Source of the DNA: Ricinus communis
Taxonomy: Eukaryota; Streptophyta; Magnoliopsida; Malpighiales; Euphorbiaceae
Length of the DNA stretch: 64,000 nt
Direction of reading: 5' to 3'
Assembly (NCBI RefSeq): GCF_019578655.1
Contig: NC_063263.1
Coordinates: 5,404,001-5,468,000 of the forward strand
Part shown: positions 12,550 to 24,839 of the stretch, one piece after another
Layout of the letters: every line of letters begins with the position of its first letter
Numbering within the stretch: position 1 is the stretch's first letter
Notes under the pieces: generated by a model
What the model was told of the DNA's origin: nothing
The model's input: only the letters and a program-made list of their open reading frames with translations
The model's database searches: none
Position numbers and translations under genes: made by a program

Positions 12550-13691
12550 GGTGAAAATAATTTAGCAGTGCTTAAGCTCTAAAGCGATGTCCTCCTAACT
12601 CTGAACTTATCTCACCAATCCATAGACATTATGGTGAATTTTAACGGTTTTCTGAAAAACATTTATGGTAAAAAAAGAAAGTTTTCGGTCTATTTCTTAA
12701 AAAAAATTTATTTGTATATTTTTTTAAAAATTTTATCGTAAAAAATATATCAAAAGTATACTTACAACATACTCGAATGATATTTTTTAAAAAATTTCTA
12801 TTATTATAACTTCAATTTTTATTTTATATCTTTCTATTCTTTCTGGGATTTTATCAAAAGAAAGTTACTAAAAGCTTATCTAAAAAGTACTGAAAGAGAA
12901 AGATGTTAAAAATATACTTATAAAATATCAAAATAATATTATTTTTAATTTGTATTATTGTGAGTATAGTTTTTATTTTAGATCTTCTTACTTTTTTAGG
13001 ATTTTATCAAAAAAATATTAAAATTATATCTAAAAGATACCAAAAGTTTATTTATCTTAATTTGTATTATTATGAATTTAAATTTTAAAATTTCATCCGA
13101 AAAAAGATATTAAAAAGTATACCTATAAAATACCGTTAGGATATGATTTAACCCATATTACTGTAAAATCAGTCAAATAAGATAGATGTATCGTTTTTAC
13201 TTTATATCTTCATGTTTAGTATTCGTGAATTAAATGATATTGTATTTTTTCATAACAACTAGTATATTTTGATGACATGAAAATATGTACTTCAAAAAAT
13301 ATATCATAAGATACAAAAAAATATACCAAATGCAGTTTAAAATATATAAAGATATAATTAAAGTAAAATAAAAAATATATTTAATGAATATAAATATATT
13401 AAAAGGATGCTAATAAAATATTAAAGAGATACTATAATGCAGTTTTAAAATAAAATTATATAAATAAAATATTTTGACTTGATGGTGCATTATTACACGC
13501 TCTGAGTTTTTCAGAGAAAGAAAAAGATTAAATTGAACTTTGATAAATTCTATACTAAATTAGCTTAAAAAGGGAAAAAAAAATACTAATTTAGCCCAAC
13601 ACGATACATATTGGGGCCAAATGAAACCTTATCTCTTAAATAAGAGAGAATTTAGTTTTTAAAATTTGAATCTAAATGGACCTTCAACTTC

Positions 13692-13726
<35 letters not shown>

Positions 13727-14780
13727 GATAAATATTTTAATTGTCATTAGTATTTGTACATTTTATTAATTGATTTATGGTTTGACTAATTTTATAAGTA
13801 TTCTTAATTATAATAAATAAATTAAATCAGATTATAATGATTAATTTTTACGATTTATGTTTTTAAATTTTAAATAATAAATTTTAAGGACTAATGTTGC
13901 TAAAAATTAAAATAAAAGGATTCAATATCAAAAATCAAAGTTTAGGAATAAATGTTTAAGAAAGTCAATAGAGGAAACTTAAAAATTCTTTTATATTCTC
14001 ATTAATGGAATGTGTGATACACATACTAATCTCTTATTAAAAATAATTTAATATCAATAAAAAAAAGGCAAAAATTAATATAAACAAATAAAAATTTAAA
14101 GGAAAATTGTCAAAAATAATAAAGCACAGGGAACTAATTATCCATTATTCCTAAAAATAAAAATAAACAATATGTGCTAGATTTTAAAACACAGTACAAT
14201 TTATGCTCCCTCATAAAAGAAATACTACAAATCAAAGCTAATACTTTATCGCTCTAATTTTAAAGGGTGCAATTGAAACAACTCCTGAAGCAAAATGAAA
14301 GGATTTTTACTCTTGAAGATAAAATAGAAGCATACAAACAAAGGCTCCTAAATTTTAGCCGTTGGTGTCAAATGTCAATTAAGTGATTTGTAGACTTTTG
14401 TTGCTCTTCTTGCAAATTCAAGATCTTAATGTTTAGATATTAAAGTCTACAGAAGGTACCCAGAATCTTAATTATTATTTACATTGCATGCATGAATGAT
14501 GCAAAACTTATCATTGCCGGAATGAGTGGTGTGATTCAATCTCCAATATGGAATGATTGATGGAATGGAACATCTACTCCTCTGAGTCTTAATAAAGCAA
14601 TAGTCTTATCAAATCAGATGGTTATACCAACAAGTCACCACTCTCTTCTTATACAATTTCTTAATCATGACTTATTTAAGCTCTTTATTGACTTAAAAAT
14701 AGTGGAGTGTTCTCGTTTTCTTTTCTTTACAGCTTAGGCAACACATCACTAAATCCAGAGAGAGAGGGAGGAGCTGACCT
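12550..14780. other. AT-rich intergenic DNA
   Basis: No gene seen. It contains repeated phrases such as 'AAAAGATATCAAAAG(T)ATAC(T)TATAAAATA' between about 12730 and 13430, a TA microsatellite near 13697-13725, and the second copy of a repeat tail ending near 14145. Confidence 0.5.
13697..13725. repeat. (TA)n microsatellite
   Basis: About 14 uninterrupted TA units at the left end of the repeat that ends near 14145. Confidence 0.85.
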
Positions 14781-15170
14781 TTCATTTAACACATGGATTT
14801 CTAGAGAGGTCAAATGAGTTAATGTTGGTTTTGGTATTGCTGGTGCTGTGACTCTAACCAGATGTGTTAATGTAAATGTAGGCTAGATATCTTTTTATTA
14901 TTATTTGAGATTTCTCCATGACCACCCAGCAACCAAACATAAACACTATTTCGATAATGGTGGTGATTTGCTTCGATTTGAAATGTTTTTCACTTCAATT
15001 TTCTTTGATTTTCTCTATTTAATTTTATTTTCATTTCAGGTGTTGTTTTCTTTTTGCTATTTCAATATTCTTTTCCTATGGTTTTGTTGATGATGGTGGA
15101 CGTGGTGGGTTATTATATTGGAACGAAGCAGAAGACTCTTCTCTGCAATATCAATTTTACATTTAAGAAC
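14780..15170 (+). repeat. Dispersed repeat, forward copy (inverted partner at 22055-22410)
   Basis: Carries TTTCTAGAGAGGTCAAATGAG, AACCAGATGTG, GAGATTTCTCCATGACCACC, AACCAAACATAAACACTAT and GGGTTATTATATTGGAA. The same phrases appear in reverse complement at 22055-22410, in the opposite order as expected for an inverted copy. It contains a 61-codon open frame (14905-15090), but the partner frame is not conserved. Probably a non-coding or decayed transposon. Confidence 0.65.
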
Positions 15171-15383
15171 CCTAAGCTCTAGGTTCATATCAAGATGGAG
15201 ATCTGACTTTAATTAAATGGTTTGTTTTCATTCCAATGTTATAAAACCCCATTTTAATTATGAGCCATGTTAAAAAGGAATTTTATTGATGTATCTTGTG
15301 TTTCTTTATAGTTAATGAATTTCGGCGTCACATGAGTTAGGTTTGTCGAATCGAGTCTTTACAATAGAAAAAAATAATTAAAC

Positions 15384-15480
15384 AATAGTAATTGTTGTGA
15401 AATTTCTAAAAGGATTGGATAAATTAGAAAAAAACGCTCAAACTATAGGAATTTTAAAGTAATTTGGCCTAAATTTAACT
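15384..15480 (+). repeat. Short repeat shared in direct orientation with 23062-23138
   Basis: Segment with ACAATAGTAATTGTTGTGAA, TTTCTAAAA, CGCTCAAA and AATTTGGCCTAAATT. A matching string is at 23062-23138 in the same orientation, although the neighbouring repeat at 14.8/22.1 kb is inverted. This indicates either two different elements or a rearranged insertion. Confidence 0.5.
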
Positions 15481-15858
15481 ACAAGTTTATTATAGATGTG
15501 AGGTGCCTTAATTTATATTAAACTTCATTTCCATTTTAATTAGCTGCTGATTCTAACTAATTTTATTATTTATTTATTTAGATAATATTATCTTTATTAA
15601 TAATAATTAATAAAAACTGAATTTAACTTTTTTTGAAATTATAATTAATAGTTAAAATTATTATGGTATTCATAATTATAATATTGAAATAAGAAATGAT
15701 CTAATATCTACTTTTAAATAACTTTTGTAAATATTTTAAATAATATTTAGAATTCAGTTAAATAAAAATTAATTTTTATGCAGCTCTAATTGATATATAC
15801 TTGATTATCTATAATATTATGAATAATGAATTGTTCATTTTTAATAGACTTATTATAT

Positions 15859-15980
15859 GATAAATGCTATTTCCACAATATAAATTGCTAGGGCTACAAT
15901 TCTCTCTTTATATAAATATATTTTTGTATAAGAAAGAGATCATAGCCTTAACACTTTATGTTGTGAAGATAGAATTACCC
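15859..15980. mobile_element. MITE of 122 bp with a 9-bp target duplication
   Basis: The two halves form a hairpin: the left arm with CTATTTCCACAATATAAA and GGGCTACAATTCTCTCTTT pairs with the right arm with AAAGAGATCATAGCC and TTTATGTTGTGAAGATAG. It is flanked by exact copies of TTATTATAT at 15850-15858 and 15981-15989. A 9-bp duplication points to a Mutator-type element. The element has no coding capacity. Confidence 0.75.
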
Positions 15981-16353
15981 TTATTATATAGTTCATGATA
16001 TATACCTACCTAAATAGACGATAACTATTTATGAATTCTAAAATTTATAATTTTAAAGCTAAAATCAATTAAAAAACGTCATATCATCGTGTCTTTTAAG
16101 TCAATTATGATTAAAATTTTAAATAGGGCCAAGAGGCCGAAACACATAATTTTACAGATCGCAAAGAGTCGATTAAACATTTAGGATTTATTTTCCTAAC
16201 CATTAAGCCTTTTGTTTGGAATTGTTTTTCTGCTATGTGCATTTGTAATTCTCTTAATTCCTAGAAGAAACTGCAGAATCTGTATTCAGTCAATTGTGTT
16301 GCTATAAGTCACTTGCACCTAATAAAATATACATCGATTTTCAGTTGATGAAG

Positions 16354-16638
16354 CTAGAAATTTGAAGTGATGTGTTGAATGAAGTCTTCCTCGCTGCATG
16401 GGATTGTGAGGCCTCCCATAGGATGATTAAACCCGAATTCTTCTTCAACATGGCTAAGCAGTTTTTGGAATGAAGATTTCTTCAAATATGAAACAGGGAT
16501 GACAAATCTCTTCTTCTCATTTTCTCCAACATAAACAGCAAAATGGCCTTTAGGCACAGTTGTAGTACCAGAATCGGTCTCTGAAGACAAAAGAATTCGT
16601 TGTACAATCTTCTTTACTTTTGGCAAATGGATACCCAT
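16354..16638 (-). CDS. SAUR family protein (SAUR 2)
   Basis: SAUR protein of 94 residues, no intron. It starts [10 protein letters not shown] and has the full core: [12 protein letters not shown] (about 28-39), [20 protein letters not shown] (about 42-61), EEEFGF, and [10 protein letters not shown] followed by SEEDF. The tail is ITSNF rather than the IFSL of the plus-strand cluster. The loop before the core is widened by TDSGTTT. All hallmark positions are present, so it looks functional. It is on the minus strand, like SAUR 1, and faces away from SAUR 3, 4.2 kb to the right. Role by family: growth-promoting inhibitor of PP2C.D phosphatases. Confidence 0.95.
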   Translation of the reverse strand: MGIHLPKVKKIVQRILLSSETDSGTTTVPKGHFAVYVGENEKKRFVIPVSYLKKSSFQKLLSHVEEEFGFNHPMGGLTIPCSEEDFIQHITSNF

Positions 16639-16783
16639 AACTTCTGCTACAAGTAAGTTGAGTATTTCCTAGAAAAGGAATAATGGGAAGCAAGAGATGA
16701 ATATGTCTTATATATGTAACTCTTACATGGAAGAAAGAAATAAAAAGATTTGCGCACTGAGTGGTACATTCTCCAATAAGGTG

Positions 16784-16907
16784 CATATATATACAGAGAG
16801 AGCCATACAACTCTCTCAAAGGACACTTGGAAAAAAAAGAAGGAGAGATTATTATGTGGTGAAGACTGAAAAGATTAAGGACATATGTCCCAAGTAATCA
16901 CATGGCT
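16784..16907 (-). promoter_or_regulatory. SAUR 2 promoter: TATA and CATGTG box
   Basis: On the minus strand a GTATATATATG TATA box lies at 16784-16794, about 150 bp from the ATG, and AGCCATGTGA lies at 16898-16907. A GGGACATATGTCC palindrome sits just downstream of it (16879-16893, plus-strand coordinates). A second TATA-like sequence at 16708-16716 is closer to the ATG; which one is used cannot be told. Confidence 0.5.
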
Positions 16908-17651
16908 ATGCTACCGAACTGTGGATAAGATTTTCTATATGATAACTTCAAGGATCAACATGGCCATGGCCTACCACTTTAACAACTCAAAACTGTATTA
17001 GTATTTGTGGTGTCCTAGCTGAATATTATTATCCACATTCTGCTCATACAATGTATACTCGAGAGACCACTTGGAGAGTGAGTGACTAAGGTACGGATAA
17101 AAATCTTTCATATGCTTTTGGCTAATTGATATGTCACCATATTACATGCATTTGCTTGTTAAATTTTGTTAATCAATCAAAACAAAGATTGGGCCACTAG
17201 CACTCATGCGTGGCTTGACCTTCTCAAAACAAAGAACAAAACATATATATATATATATATATCGAAAGTAAGGAGTTGGTGATGATGTTTGAAGATGGTG
17301 CCATCTTTGACGGAATCATAGCTAGGTTGAATGGAAGCATCTAACTAATCCTTGCATACTATATGTTCTCATATTTCTTTATTAATTCCTGACCACAGCT
17401 TCTAAAGTATATTGTCCTTTTATATGTTAATTTATTTGTATGTATACATTATATAATCAAGTGGCTACTCTAGTTCTGTTCATCATGAGGTTTTAAGGGG
17501 ATTTGTTATATCCTCTGAATTTCACTGAAATTTAAACTTATCTTTCAAGACATTTTCGATTCACCTTATTGATATATGTACCAAACTTCTCTCTGGCAGC
17601 TGTGCCTTGCAATCTTTTGCAAAGGGGTACATATCTTGACATGATATATGC

Positions 17652-17672
17652 ATGTATGTATGTATGTATGCT
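17652..17672. repeat. (ATGT)n microsatellite
   Basis: Five tandem ATGT units within CATGTATGTATGTATGTATG. Confidence 0.85.
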
Positions 17673-18670
17673 CCCTTTATAGAATTGACACATAAGAATT
17701 TGACACACTGACCGACTTTTTGCTTTTTTGTTTTCTTTTTAATTTTCTTATACTTGGATTTTAAAGTTTTTAAATAGAGTAATAAGGTCGTCCTACCTAC
17801 AATGCAAGGCAACACTTAACCATTGGGGTACAATATTTGCTTCCTGAAACCGAACCACTAGACAAGATGACCCTGAACCTAAAATGGAAAAATATCATTC
17901 AGCACTTCAAGCAATATTCATGTACATAATATGGTAGCTAGGGCATTACCCTACAAAAAAATTGCATGTCATGTGGCAAATCGGTCCAAAATTTCAATTA
18001 AATTGGTCCCAAGAAATTAAGAGGCATATGTGGTTCCTTGAATGCAGCCTCTCTCTATAAGTGCTCCATCAGATATATCATTCTTTTCCACTATATATGA
18101 CAAAATTCTACACGAGAAGTCACCATCCTTTCTGCTCTTTACATATATCCTCAGCTAACGTTGTTATGGATTTCCGATTTTTGAGGAGCATGTTTGGGTT
18201 TGTTTAGCAGTAACAGCTGGTGTTAGATATGGTGGATAGGAACAAAAAATTAGAAGCATAACCAGACGAAAAGAGTGACTTTATTCCCTGAATTGGCAGC
18301 AACATGCATTTATATCTCTACAATTGGAATAGGAGTTTTCAAGTTTGAATTTGGAGTGATGAGTGCTGTCCATTTATATGTTTATCTGTAAATACCATAT
18401 TCAGCTACAAATTTATTAACTACGTACTAGTTTTTCCTTCATCAAAGATAAAACTGCCTACATATACATTAAAGTCTCTAATCTGTCGAGCCAATTTATT
18501 GATGTGTATGTATGAAAAATAAAAGCATATTTATAAGAAATCCTTGTTATCCTAATACACATGAAGATTAATATAAATATTTAGAATTGCATACATTTTA
18601 CTATACATTTTAAACAAATATATATATTTTTTATACTCAATAAATATCGCATTTGCTTATTTCATGTACC

Positions 18671-18773
18671 ATATTTCACATAAAGTTCTATATGAAGTAA
18701 TGACAACCATTAAATCAGTGGGTTGCTAATCTGATGGTTATTACTGGTTTGTGTAGAATTTAGGGTGAAATAT
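18671..18773. repeat. Foldback of about 100 bp
   Basis: The arms ATATTTCACATAAAGTTCTA...GTAATGACAACCAT and ATGGTTATTACTGG...GTAGAATTTAGGGTGAAATAT pair with a loop near CAGTGGGTTGCTAATCTG. A pair of direct repeats (AGATTAATAtAAATATTTAG) flanks it at about 18563 and 18784. It could be a small MITE or a hairpin-RNA locus. Confidence 0.5.
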
Positions 18774-19797
18774 ATGAATTTAGCCTTCAGATTAATACAA
18801 ATATTTAGAATTGCCCATGAATCATGATCTGACAAAGTGATAAATTAGGACAACTCTGATGTTAAGTTCGTAGGAGATGAATTAATTAAGAAAAATAACC
18901 AAATATGGTTGATAAATACATATCATATGTACGTTTTCAATTATATATATGGGTAATATCTATTTTGCTAAATTATGATCCAATTGCTAACAACACTTGT
19001 GGGTGAAAGTTGACAAACTACTCCTAATATGGTACCTAGTGAAGCCTTCAATAAGAAAATATTATATATATAAAGTCTCAGAAGCCACTGTTTTGAGTAA
19101 TTTTTCATTATCATCTTAATCTTCATTTATTTGACCTGAACATTATTTTTCGGCCTTTACATTTTCTATGAATACCTTATTAAATATTGATAGGTCCATC
19201 CATCTTTCTAGCTCTCTGTTTTCTCAATGAAGATATTACATATATCCCAAACAATATACCTTACGAATACCAATTGCAATAATCAGTAAAAACTTAGTAC
19301 AGAATACTTAATGGAACTGTGTAGAATCATGTGAGGTTGAATATTTTTCACATAATATCAGGAAAGAGGCAGAAGAAGAAGAAGAGGAAGAAAAGGATGG
19401 AAATTTCTTGAAGGCACACACATTACGTAACTAAGTATTAATGACACTACAATTTAATTATCGAACAATTATATGGTTACGTACGTTGGCTTCAACTGCA
19501 TTAATTTAATCATTTTCACATAATTATAATAATATCCTCTCATATAAATATAATTAATTAATTCTTTTCATGAATATGTTAGTCCACCATTCTTTTGGTC
19601 GGCTTTATTAATTTGTTTAGCATATTTCATTACAAAAATGTCGTCTAACAAGTCAAAATCAACAATGCTTTCAAGCCTAAATACTAAAATGCTTAATTAT
19701 TAATGAAAAAACTCATTGTATAAAAGAAAATATAGGATTTTAGTCAAACGTGAGAGGAAAAAATAGAGATAACATATTGCTTAAAACTATGTTTCTG

Positions 19798-19826
<29 letters not shown>
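19798..19826. repeat. poly-T run
   Basis: An uninterrupted run of about 28 T followed by ATATATA. It may be the tail of a minus-strand retroposon, but no such body was recognised next to it. Confidence 0.7.
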
Positions 19827-19828
<2 letters not shown>

Positions 19829-20607
19829 TATAGTATTATCATTATCTTTTTTCCTTGAAGTTTGTTAAAGTTTGAATCGTGATACTCATTCAGACCAACA
19901 TTTGAAAATAATAAATAATATCATATAATTAATGCATGATTTACTTTTTTTTTTAATCTTTAAAATAGTTTAAATCTTTCTTTGTAAATTTTATGTACAA
20001 TTTAATTATTTTTTCTAAATAAAATTACATATAAGAATATATTTTCAATATTTTCTTGCAGTTACAAAATTCTAAATAACAGATATAAGAATCAAACCCG
20101 ATTTGACAATAGAATAATGGTACGTGTATAAATAGATGTTAGCAAACTTTAGTAATACTGTGGCTGGTTGTAGATTTAACTGCATTATGGAACAACCAAC
20201 ATGCATACAAATTGGTATTAAGAGACCTTATTTTGGACAAAATATAGTGGGGACACAGTCATCAAAAGTACTCAACAGGGCAATAGTAGAGTAGCTAGTT
20301 GGCTTGGAAAAAAAAAAGAACCCACAGATAACACCAGGTCCAAGTTCAATGCTTCACATTGAATACTAACAAGAACAAATAACCATATCATTTTCGATTG
20401 GGACAAGTCTTTGTAATAGCAAAATTACATGTCTAGCATCAAAGAGTCATTGAGACCTTTATTAGCTCAGTATCACTCAGTATATGTTTGTATATTCATT
20501 TACAAATTACCAAACACAAATATTTTGCAATTTGTTTCAATTCATACGCCTCTCTTTTGTTCTCTAAAGGTGGTAGGGCAATATGTCTAGTATCAAACAA
20601 AAGCACC

Positions 20608-20740
20608 CCATGTGAAACTTCAACAAGTCCTTCACCTGATATGTCCCTCAATATTCTTCAAACACATTGCTACCTCTCTCGTGCATACTATTCATTACCT
20701 CTCGAGATTGAGGTTTGAAGGAGCCACTATATATATAAAC
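20608..20740 (+). promoter_or_regulatory. SAUR 3 promoter: CATGTG box and TATA
   Basis: CCCATGTGAAAC lies at 20608-20618 and a strong TATATATATAAAC box at 20728-20740, about 115 bp before the chosen ATG. The arrangement matches the other SAUR promoters, though the spacing between the two parts is longer. Confidence 0.55.
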
Positions 20741-20851
20741 CTAAGTACTTAAAGACATCATATCAACACAACCCAACCAAAGTCATAAGCCTTTCTTCAT
20801 CAATCACTACTAGAAAAGCTTTTAGAAGATAGCTGAAGTTACTTGTGTAAG

Positions 20852-21154
20852 ATGGGTATTCAACTGATGGGAATAGCTCATTCTAAGCAAAAGCTTCAAC
20901 GCAGTCTTTCAGCGAAAATCGCAAGTGTTTTGGCTACTTGTAATGTTCCGAAAGGCCATGTTGCTGTCTACGTTGGGGAAGGTTACAGAAAGAGATTTGT
21001 CATTCCAATATCATACTTGAATCATCCATTGTTCTTGGAGCTGTTACATCGTGCAGAAGAAGAATTCGGATTTAATCATCCAATGGGTGGTCTTACACTA
21101 CCTTGTACTGAAGAGTACTTCACTAGTCTAACTTCAGCATTAAGTTGTTCGTAA
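20852..21154 (+). CDS. SAUR family protein (SAUR 3)
   Basis: SAUR protein of 100 residues, no intron. The start was set at the ATG giving [12 protein letters not shown], matching the family; an in-frame ATG three codons upstream (MCK) is possible. The core is complete: [12 protein letters not shown] (about 33-44), [19 protein letters not shown] (about 48-66), EEEFGF, and [10 protein letters not shown] followed by TEEYF. The N-terminal part is longer and less basic than in the 36-58 kb copies, and the tail ALSCS also differs, so it belongs to another sub-group. It stands alone 16 kb upstream of the tandem cluster. Confidence 0.95.
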   Translation: MGIQLMGIAHSKQKLQRSLSAKIASVLATCNVPKGHVAVYVGEGYRKRFVIPISYLNHPLFLELLHRAEEEFGFNHPMGGLTLPCTEEYFTSLTSALSCS

Positions 21155-21159
21155 GAACA

Positions 21160-22050
21160 ACCCTGCTGCCAAAATTGATTTTTTCTTTTTCCTTGATCAT
21201 AAATGCAATTTGAGACACAAAGTCTGTCCCAATATTGTTTTCTTTTATATATTGGCTCACTGCCTTGCTAAATTCAAAATGATATGTAGGTGTTGTGTAA
21301 TTTTTGTAAATTAATCAACCCTCTCTGTTGTAGAATATCAACCACCAGAGTTGCTATTTCTTAAAATGCAGCCTCTTTTTTTGGCCATAAAATTTGTTGT
21401 CTTGTTGTATATATTTTGTCTAACAGGTCTACCACAAGCTAAAACAGAACTCCAAGTTGGCACGTTGGCTTGTAGCTAGTCAGGCTGTAATGCTTGGATC
21501 ATGTATCAACCAGTCAAATTATCAAATACAAAAAAAAATAAAAAAATCCAAGAAAGTGGGGTCATATGGATATGTTTTTATCAAGGTGATAATATGGATT
21601 AGGGTTCTTAGGATCTATTATTGTTCCTCAGAACCCAAAATATCCTCATCTTCTGATATTAACTATTGTTTTTTAGCTACTCAAAGATTTAGTCATTTTC
21701 CAGAATAATTATATCTTCCAATTCACTTAATACATTATTTGATTACGTCCTAATCCAGGCCACTAATTAAAGGCTATAATTCGCTCACTAGTTATTCATG
21801 TTATGATTTATTTATTTACTTTAAACTAACTCATTTTTGTCCATCCCATTACTTGGCCTGCATATTCAAGAATCATGTCCAAGTGTTGGTACACGGAAAA
21901 CGTACCATGAGTAAACGAATAGGAAGCGAAGCCACCACTCGAGCAAATCCCCATGTTTCTTAAGATTTTACTACTATGTCAAAAAGATTACACATCAGTA
22001 AGATCCCTGGCTAACACGGCTCATAAATCAAAGTGGTGTGTTTTAACATT
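21160..22050. other. SAUR 3 downstream region
   Basis: Presumed 3' UTR and intergenic DNA. No second gene is seen; the 83-codon open frame at 21457-21708 has no recognisable domain and is compatible with chance. Confidence 0.5.
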
Positions 22051-22054
22051 AGAA

Positions 22055-23140
22055 TCAGAACATGCCAATATAATGGTGTGATTGATTTTGCAGAGAAGAG
22101 TCTTCTTCTTCCTTCCAATATAATAACCCACCATATCCACCATCATCAACAAAACCATAGAAAAATAATATTAAAATAGTAAAAGAAAAGAACCCTTGAA
22201 ATGGAAGTGAAATTAAACAGAGAAAATCAAACCAAATCACTACCATTATCGAAATAGTGTTTATGTTTGGTTGTTGGGTGGTTATGGAGAAATCTCAAAT
22301 ACTAACAAAAAACAATAGCCTATATTAGCACATCTGGTTAGACTCACAGCACCAGCATTACCAAAACCAACATTAACTCATTTGACTTCTCTAGAAACCC
22401 ATCTTCATCTTCATATCATCCCCAACAGCATCACCACTAGATCATCACTCTCCTTCCTCATAACATAACTGGAATTAACAAAAAATCTATCCATTGCCTT
22501 AAATTCCAAATTGCAGAAAGAGCAATCACCTAAATATTCAACATAATTGCAATCACAATTCTAAAATTTCACCATCGTTGCGCCCGAAAAATCCACCCAT
22601 TGTTGCTGCTCCGAAATCCATCGTTTACTGTCACCAATATCATCATCACCTCAACTGTTGACTTAATTCGTGGCCACGCTGAATGAGCAAACGAAGAAAG
22701 AGATTGAAGTAGAAAAGGAAGAAGAGAAAGAGACTAAATCAAAAGGAGAAAAAAGATTTAGATTTGTGAATTAAAGCAACCATTCAACCTTTGAATTTTT
22801 GCAAAGAAGATTGAAGAGAGATTAAAGCAAAAAGGGATTTTTGATGGTAATGACGTTGGGCTAGTAAACGGTGTTTTTTTTTTTTTTTTTTTTAAAGTTC
22901 TTTTGCTAAAACACCCCGTTTAGATTGTTAGGCCATATCAGCAAGTCATTCTGCTGATGTGGCTTGTGTTTTAGATTTCTTTTTAAACTTAATTAACTTT
23001 AGTGCCATGTATGCATATCGTTGCTGTTTTTTTATCTGAAATCTACTTGAATCCTATAATAAACAATGGCGATTATTGTGAAAGTTCTAAAAGCGCTCAA
23101 AGTAAAGGGATTTTAAGATCATTAGGCCTTAAATTAATAT
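22055..23140 (-). repeat. Dispersed repeat, inverted copy, about 1.1 kb
   Basis: The left 350 bp are the reverse complement of 14780-15170. The rest, not seen at 14.8 kb, is purine-rich (GAAGAAGAGAAAGAGACT), has a poly-T run at 22876-22893, and ends with a segment shared in direct orientation with 15384-15480. There is no long open frame. Probably a decayed transposon whose class is not determined. Confidence 0.55.
22932..22963. repeat. Short perfect-looking hairpin
   Basis: GCCATATCAGCA and TGCTGATGTGGC are complementary with a single G:T-type mismatch around an 8-base loop. It lies inside the 22.1-23.1 kb repeat and may mark an internal boundary of that element. Confidence 0.6.
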
Positions 23141-23601
23141 AATATATAAAATAACGCATATATTCGTTACTAATTCAATTTTTAACTCTTATCCATTTAA
23201 TTGATGAGGCTGAATACCATGCTAGATCTAGAAAGGCCTCATTACTTAAAGAAATTCTCTATTTTTACATATTTAAATAATTTTAACCAATTCTTTTTCT
23301 AACCCATAATTTAAACCTTTTATTCAAAATAACTCCTAGTAAAATTAATATTTACTTTATAATAAATATATAATCCTAATAAATTTATGACCAATTACTT
23401 TGTAAAGTGTATGTGATTTCTCATTAATTGTTTTTAAGAATAGTTTAGTTTTTTTATCAATTCATGTAATTGACTAGTATAAATCCAGTTTTCTTTAGTT
23501 GATAATTAATTTAATATAAAATATTCTTTTAACATTATTTTTCTTTTTTTAAAGTTTGTTATAACCGACTTAAACTAAATCCCTAATTTTACTTTAATTT
23601 A

Positions 23602-23613
23602 TGGTATCAAAGC
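23602..23613 (+). other. Copia primer-binding site (initiator tRNA-Met)
   Basis: TGGTATCAAAGC matches the plant copia primer site TGGTATCAGAGC with one change. It lies 75 bp before the first gag-like ATG, the usual place. The 5' LTR must end just before it, but its start could not be fixed. Confidence 0.7.
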
Positions 23614-23687
23614 CTCGATCTTAAGGCAAATTAACCGTTCTTGATTTGATTTTTGTATATCAATTTCTTTACTTTTGTTAATCTGCT

Positions 23688-24660
23688 ATGGATGCTGTTA
23701 ATCATAATGCTGGAGCTCGATTTTGCAATAAAGGAGATATTAGTGATACGATGATGAGGAGAATAACAAATCTTTCTTCTAGAGATCTGCTTTACCTTCA
23801 GAATTCATATTATCTTGGTATGGTTCTTGTTAGTAATTTGTTGAATGGAAATAATTACTTTTCTTAGAATAGATCTATGAGGATTGCATTAGGATCAAAG
23901 GTTAAATTAAGATTTGTTATTGGTAATGTGCTACGCCATTCGATAAAATATCTGAAGATTATGATCAATGAACGTGTTGACTGTATGGTAACTTCTTGGA
24001 TATTAAACTCTATTTTGAAGGATTTGGTTGATGCTTTCTTGTGATTTTCCTACACTAAAGAATTATGGGACAATTTTGAGGCTAGTTTTAATGAATGTAA
24101 TGGTCATCTATTGTACTAAGTTCAACAGGATATCAGCTCACTTTCTCAAGGTAATGTCTTTGGCCTTATATTTCACTAAGTTGAAGAAATTGTGGGATGA
24201 GATAGCATATTTAATAAACTATCCTGAGTGTACATGTGGTGTTGTTAAGTCAATAATTGAATAGAATTTCAATACTCAGTTAGTTCAATTTCTCATCGGC
24301 TTAAATGAATCGTATAATGCAGTAAGGAATCAAATTCTTTTAATGGAATCTTTACCAAATATTAATAAGGCTTATTCTATTGTACTTATGGTTGAAAAAT
24401 AAAGGCAAGTCTATAGTAATGTGAATGAGGAAAATGAAAATATGGCTATGGCATTACAAGATTTTTTAATGGTAGGGAGCCAAATAGAGAGACTTTAGGG
24501 GATCCATAATGAGAATAATTCCAGAAAAGGGCAGTACAAGTAAAAGGATCAGAGTAGGTTTTATACTTACTGTAAGTTTGATGGACATGTCAAAGAGACT
24601 TGTTTTAAATTGGTGGGTCATTGAGACTGGTATAAAGGGGTAAAGATCCTAAAATTAAGG
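23688..24660 (+). pseudogene. Copia gag relic (element B)
   Basis: Gag of a Ty1/copia element with stops and frameshifts. The N-terminal part reads MDAVNHNAG, then GMVLVSNLLNGNNYFS*NRSM and IALGSKVKLRFVIG, the standard plant copia gag pattern in which the stop stands for a tryptophan. Later parts include TKELWDNF and the zinc knuckle YTYCKFDGHVKETCFKLVG near 24559-24620, where the first cysteine is replaced by tyrosine. Gag forms the virus-like particle that packages element RNA; this copy cannot make it. Confidence 0.8.
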
Positions 24661-24839
24661 CTAAGTTCAAGAATAGAAGTAAGATGGCAGTTAATGTTCA
24701 ACAGGGCTCTAATGCAATTACAGAAACTCCTTTTGAAGAAGATGATCATGTCGGTTTCATATATTGGAATGTTGTTATTGTAAATACAATACAATAGGAG
24801 GTAAAAAGGTTGATAAAAGGAAAGATGGTGGGAGACTCT

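Larger units (their letters stand above)
16930..20480. other. Intergenic region between SAUR 2 and SAUR 3
   Basis: No gene is supported. It holds a (ATGT)n repeat (17652-17672), a foldback with flanking direct repeats (18563-18810), a purine-rich GAAGAAGAAGAAGAGG run near 19372, and a poly-T run (about 19798-19826). The remainder is AT-rich DNA without recognisable features. Confidence 0.5.
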
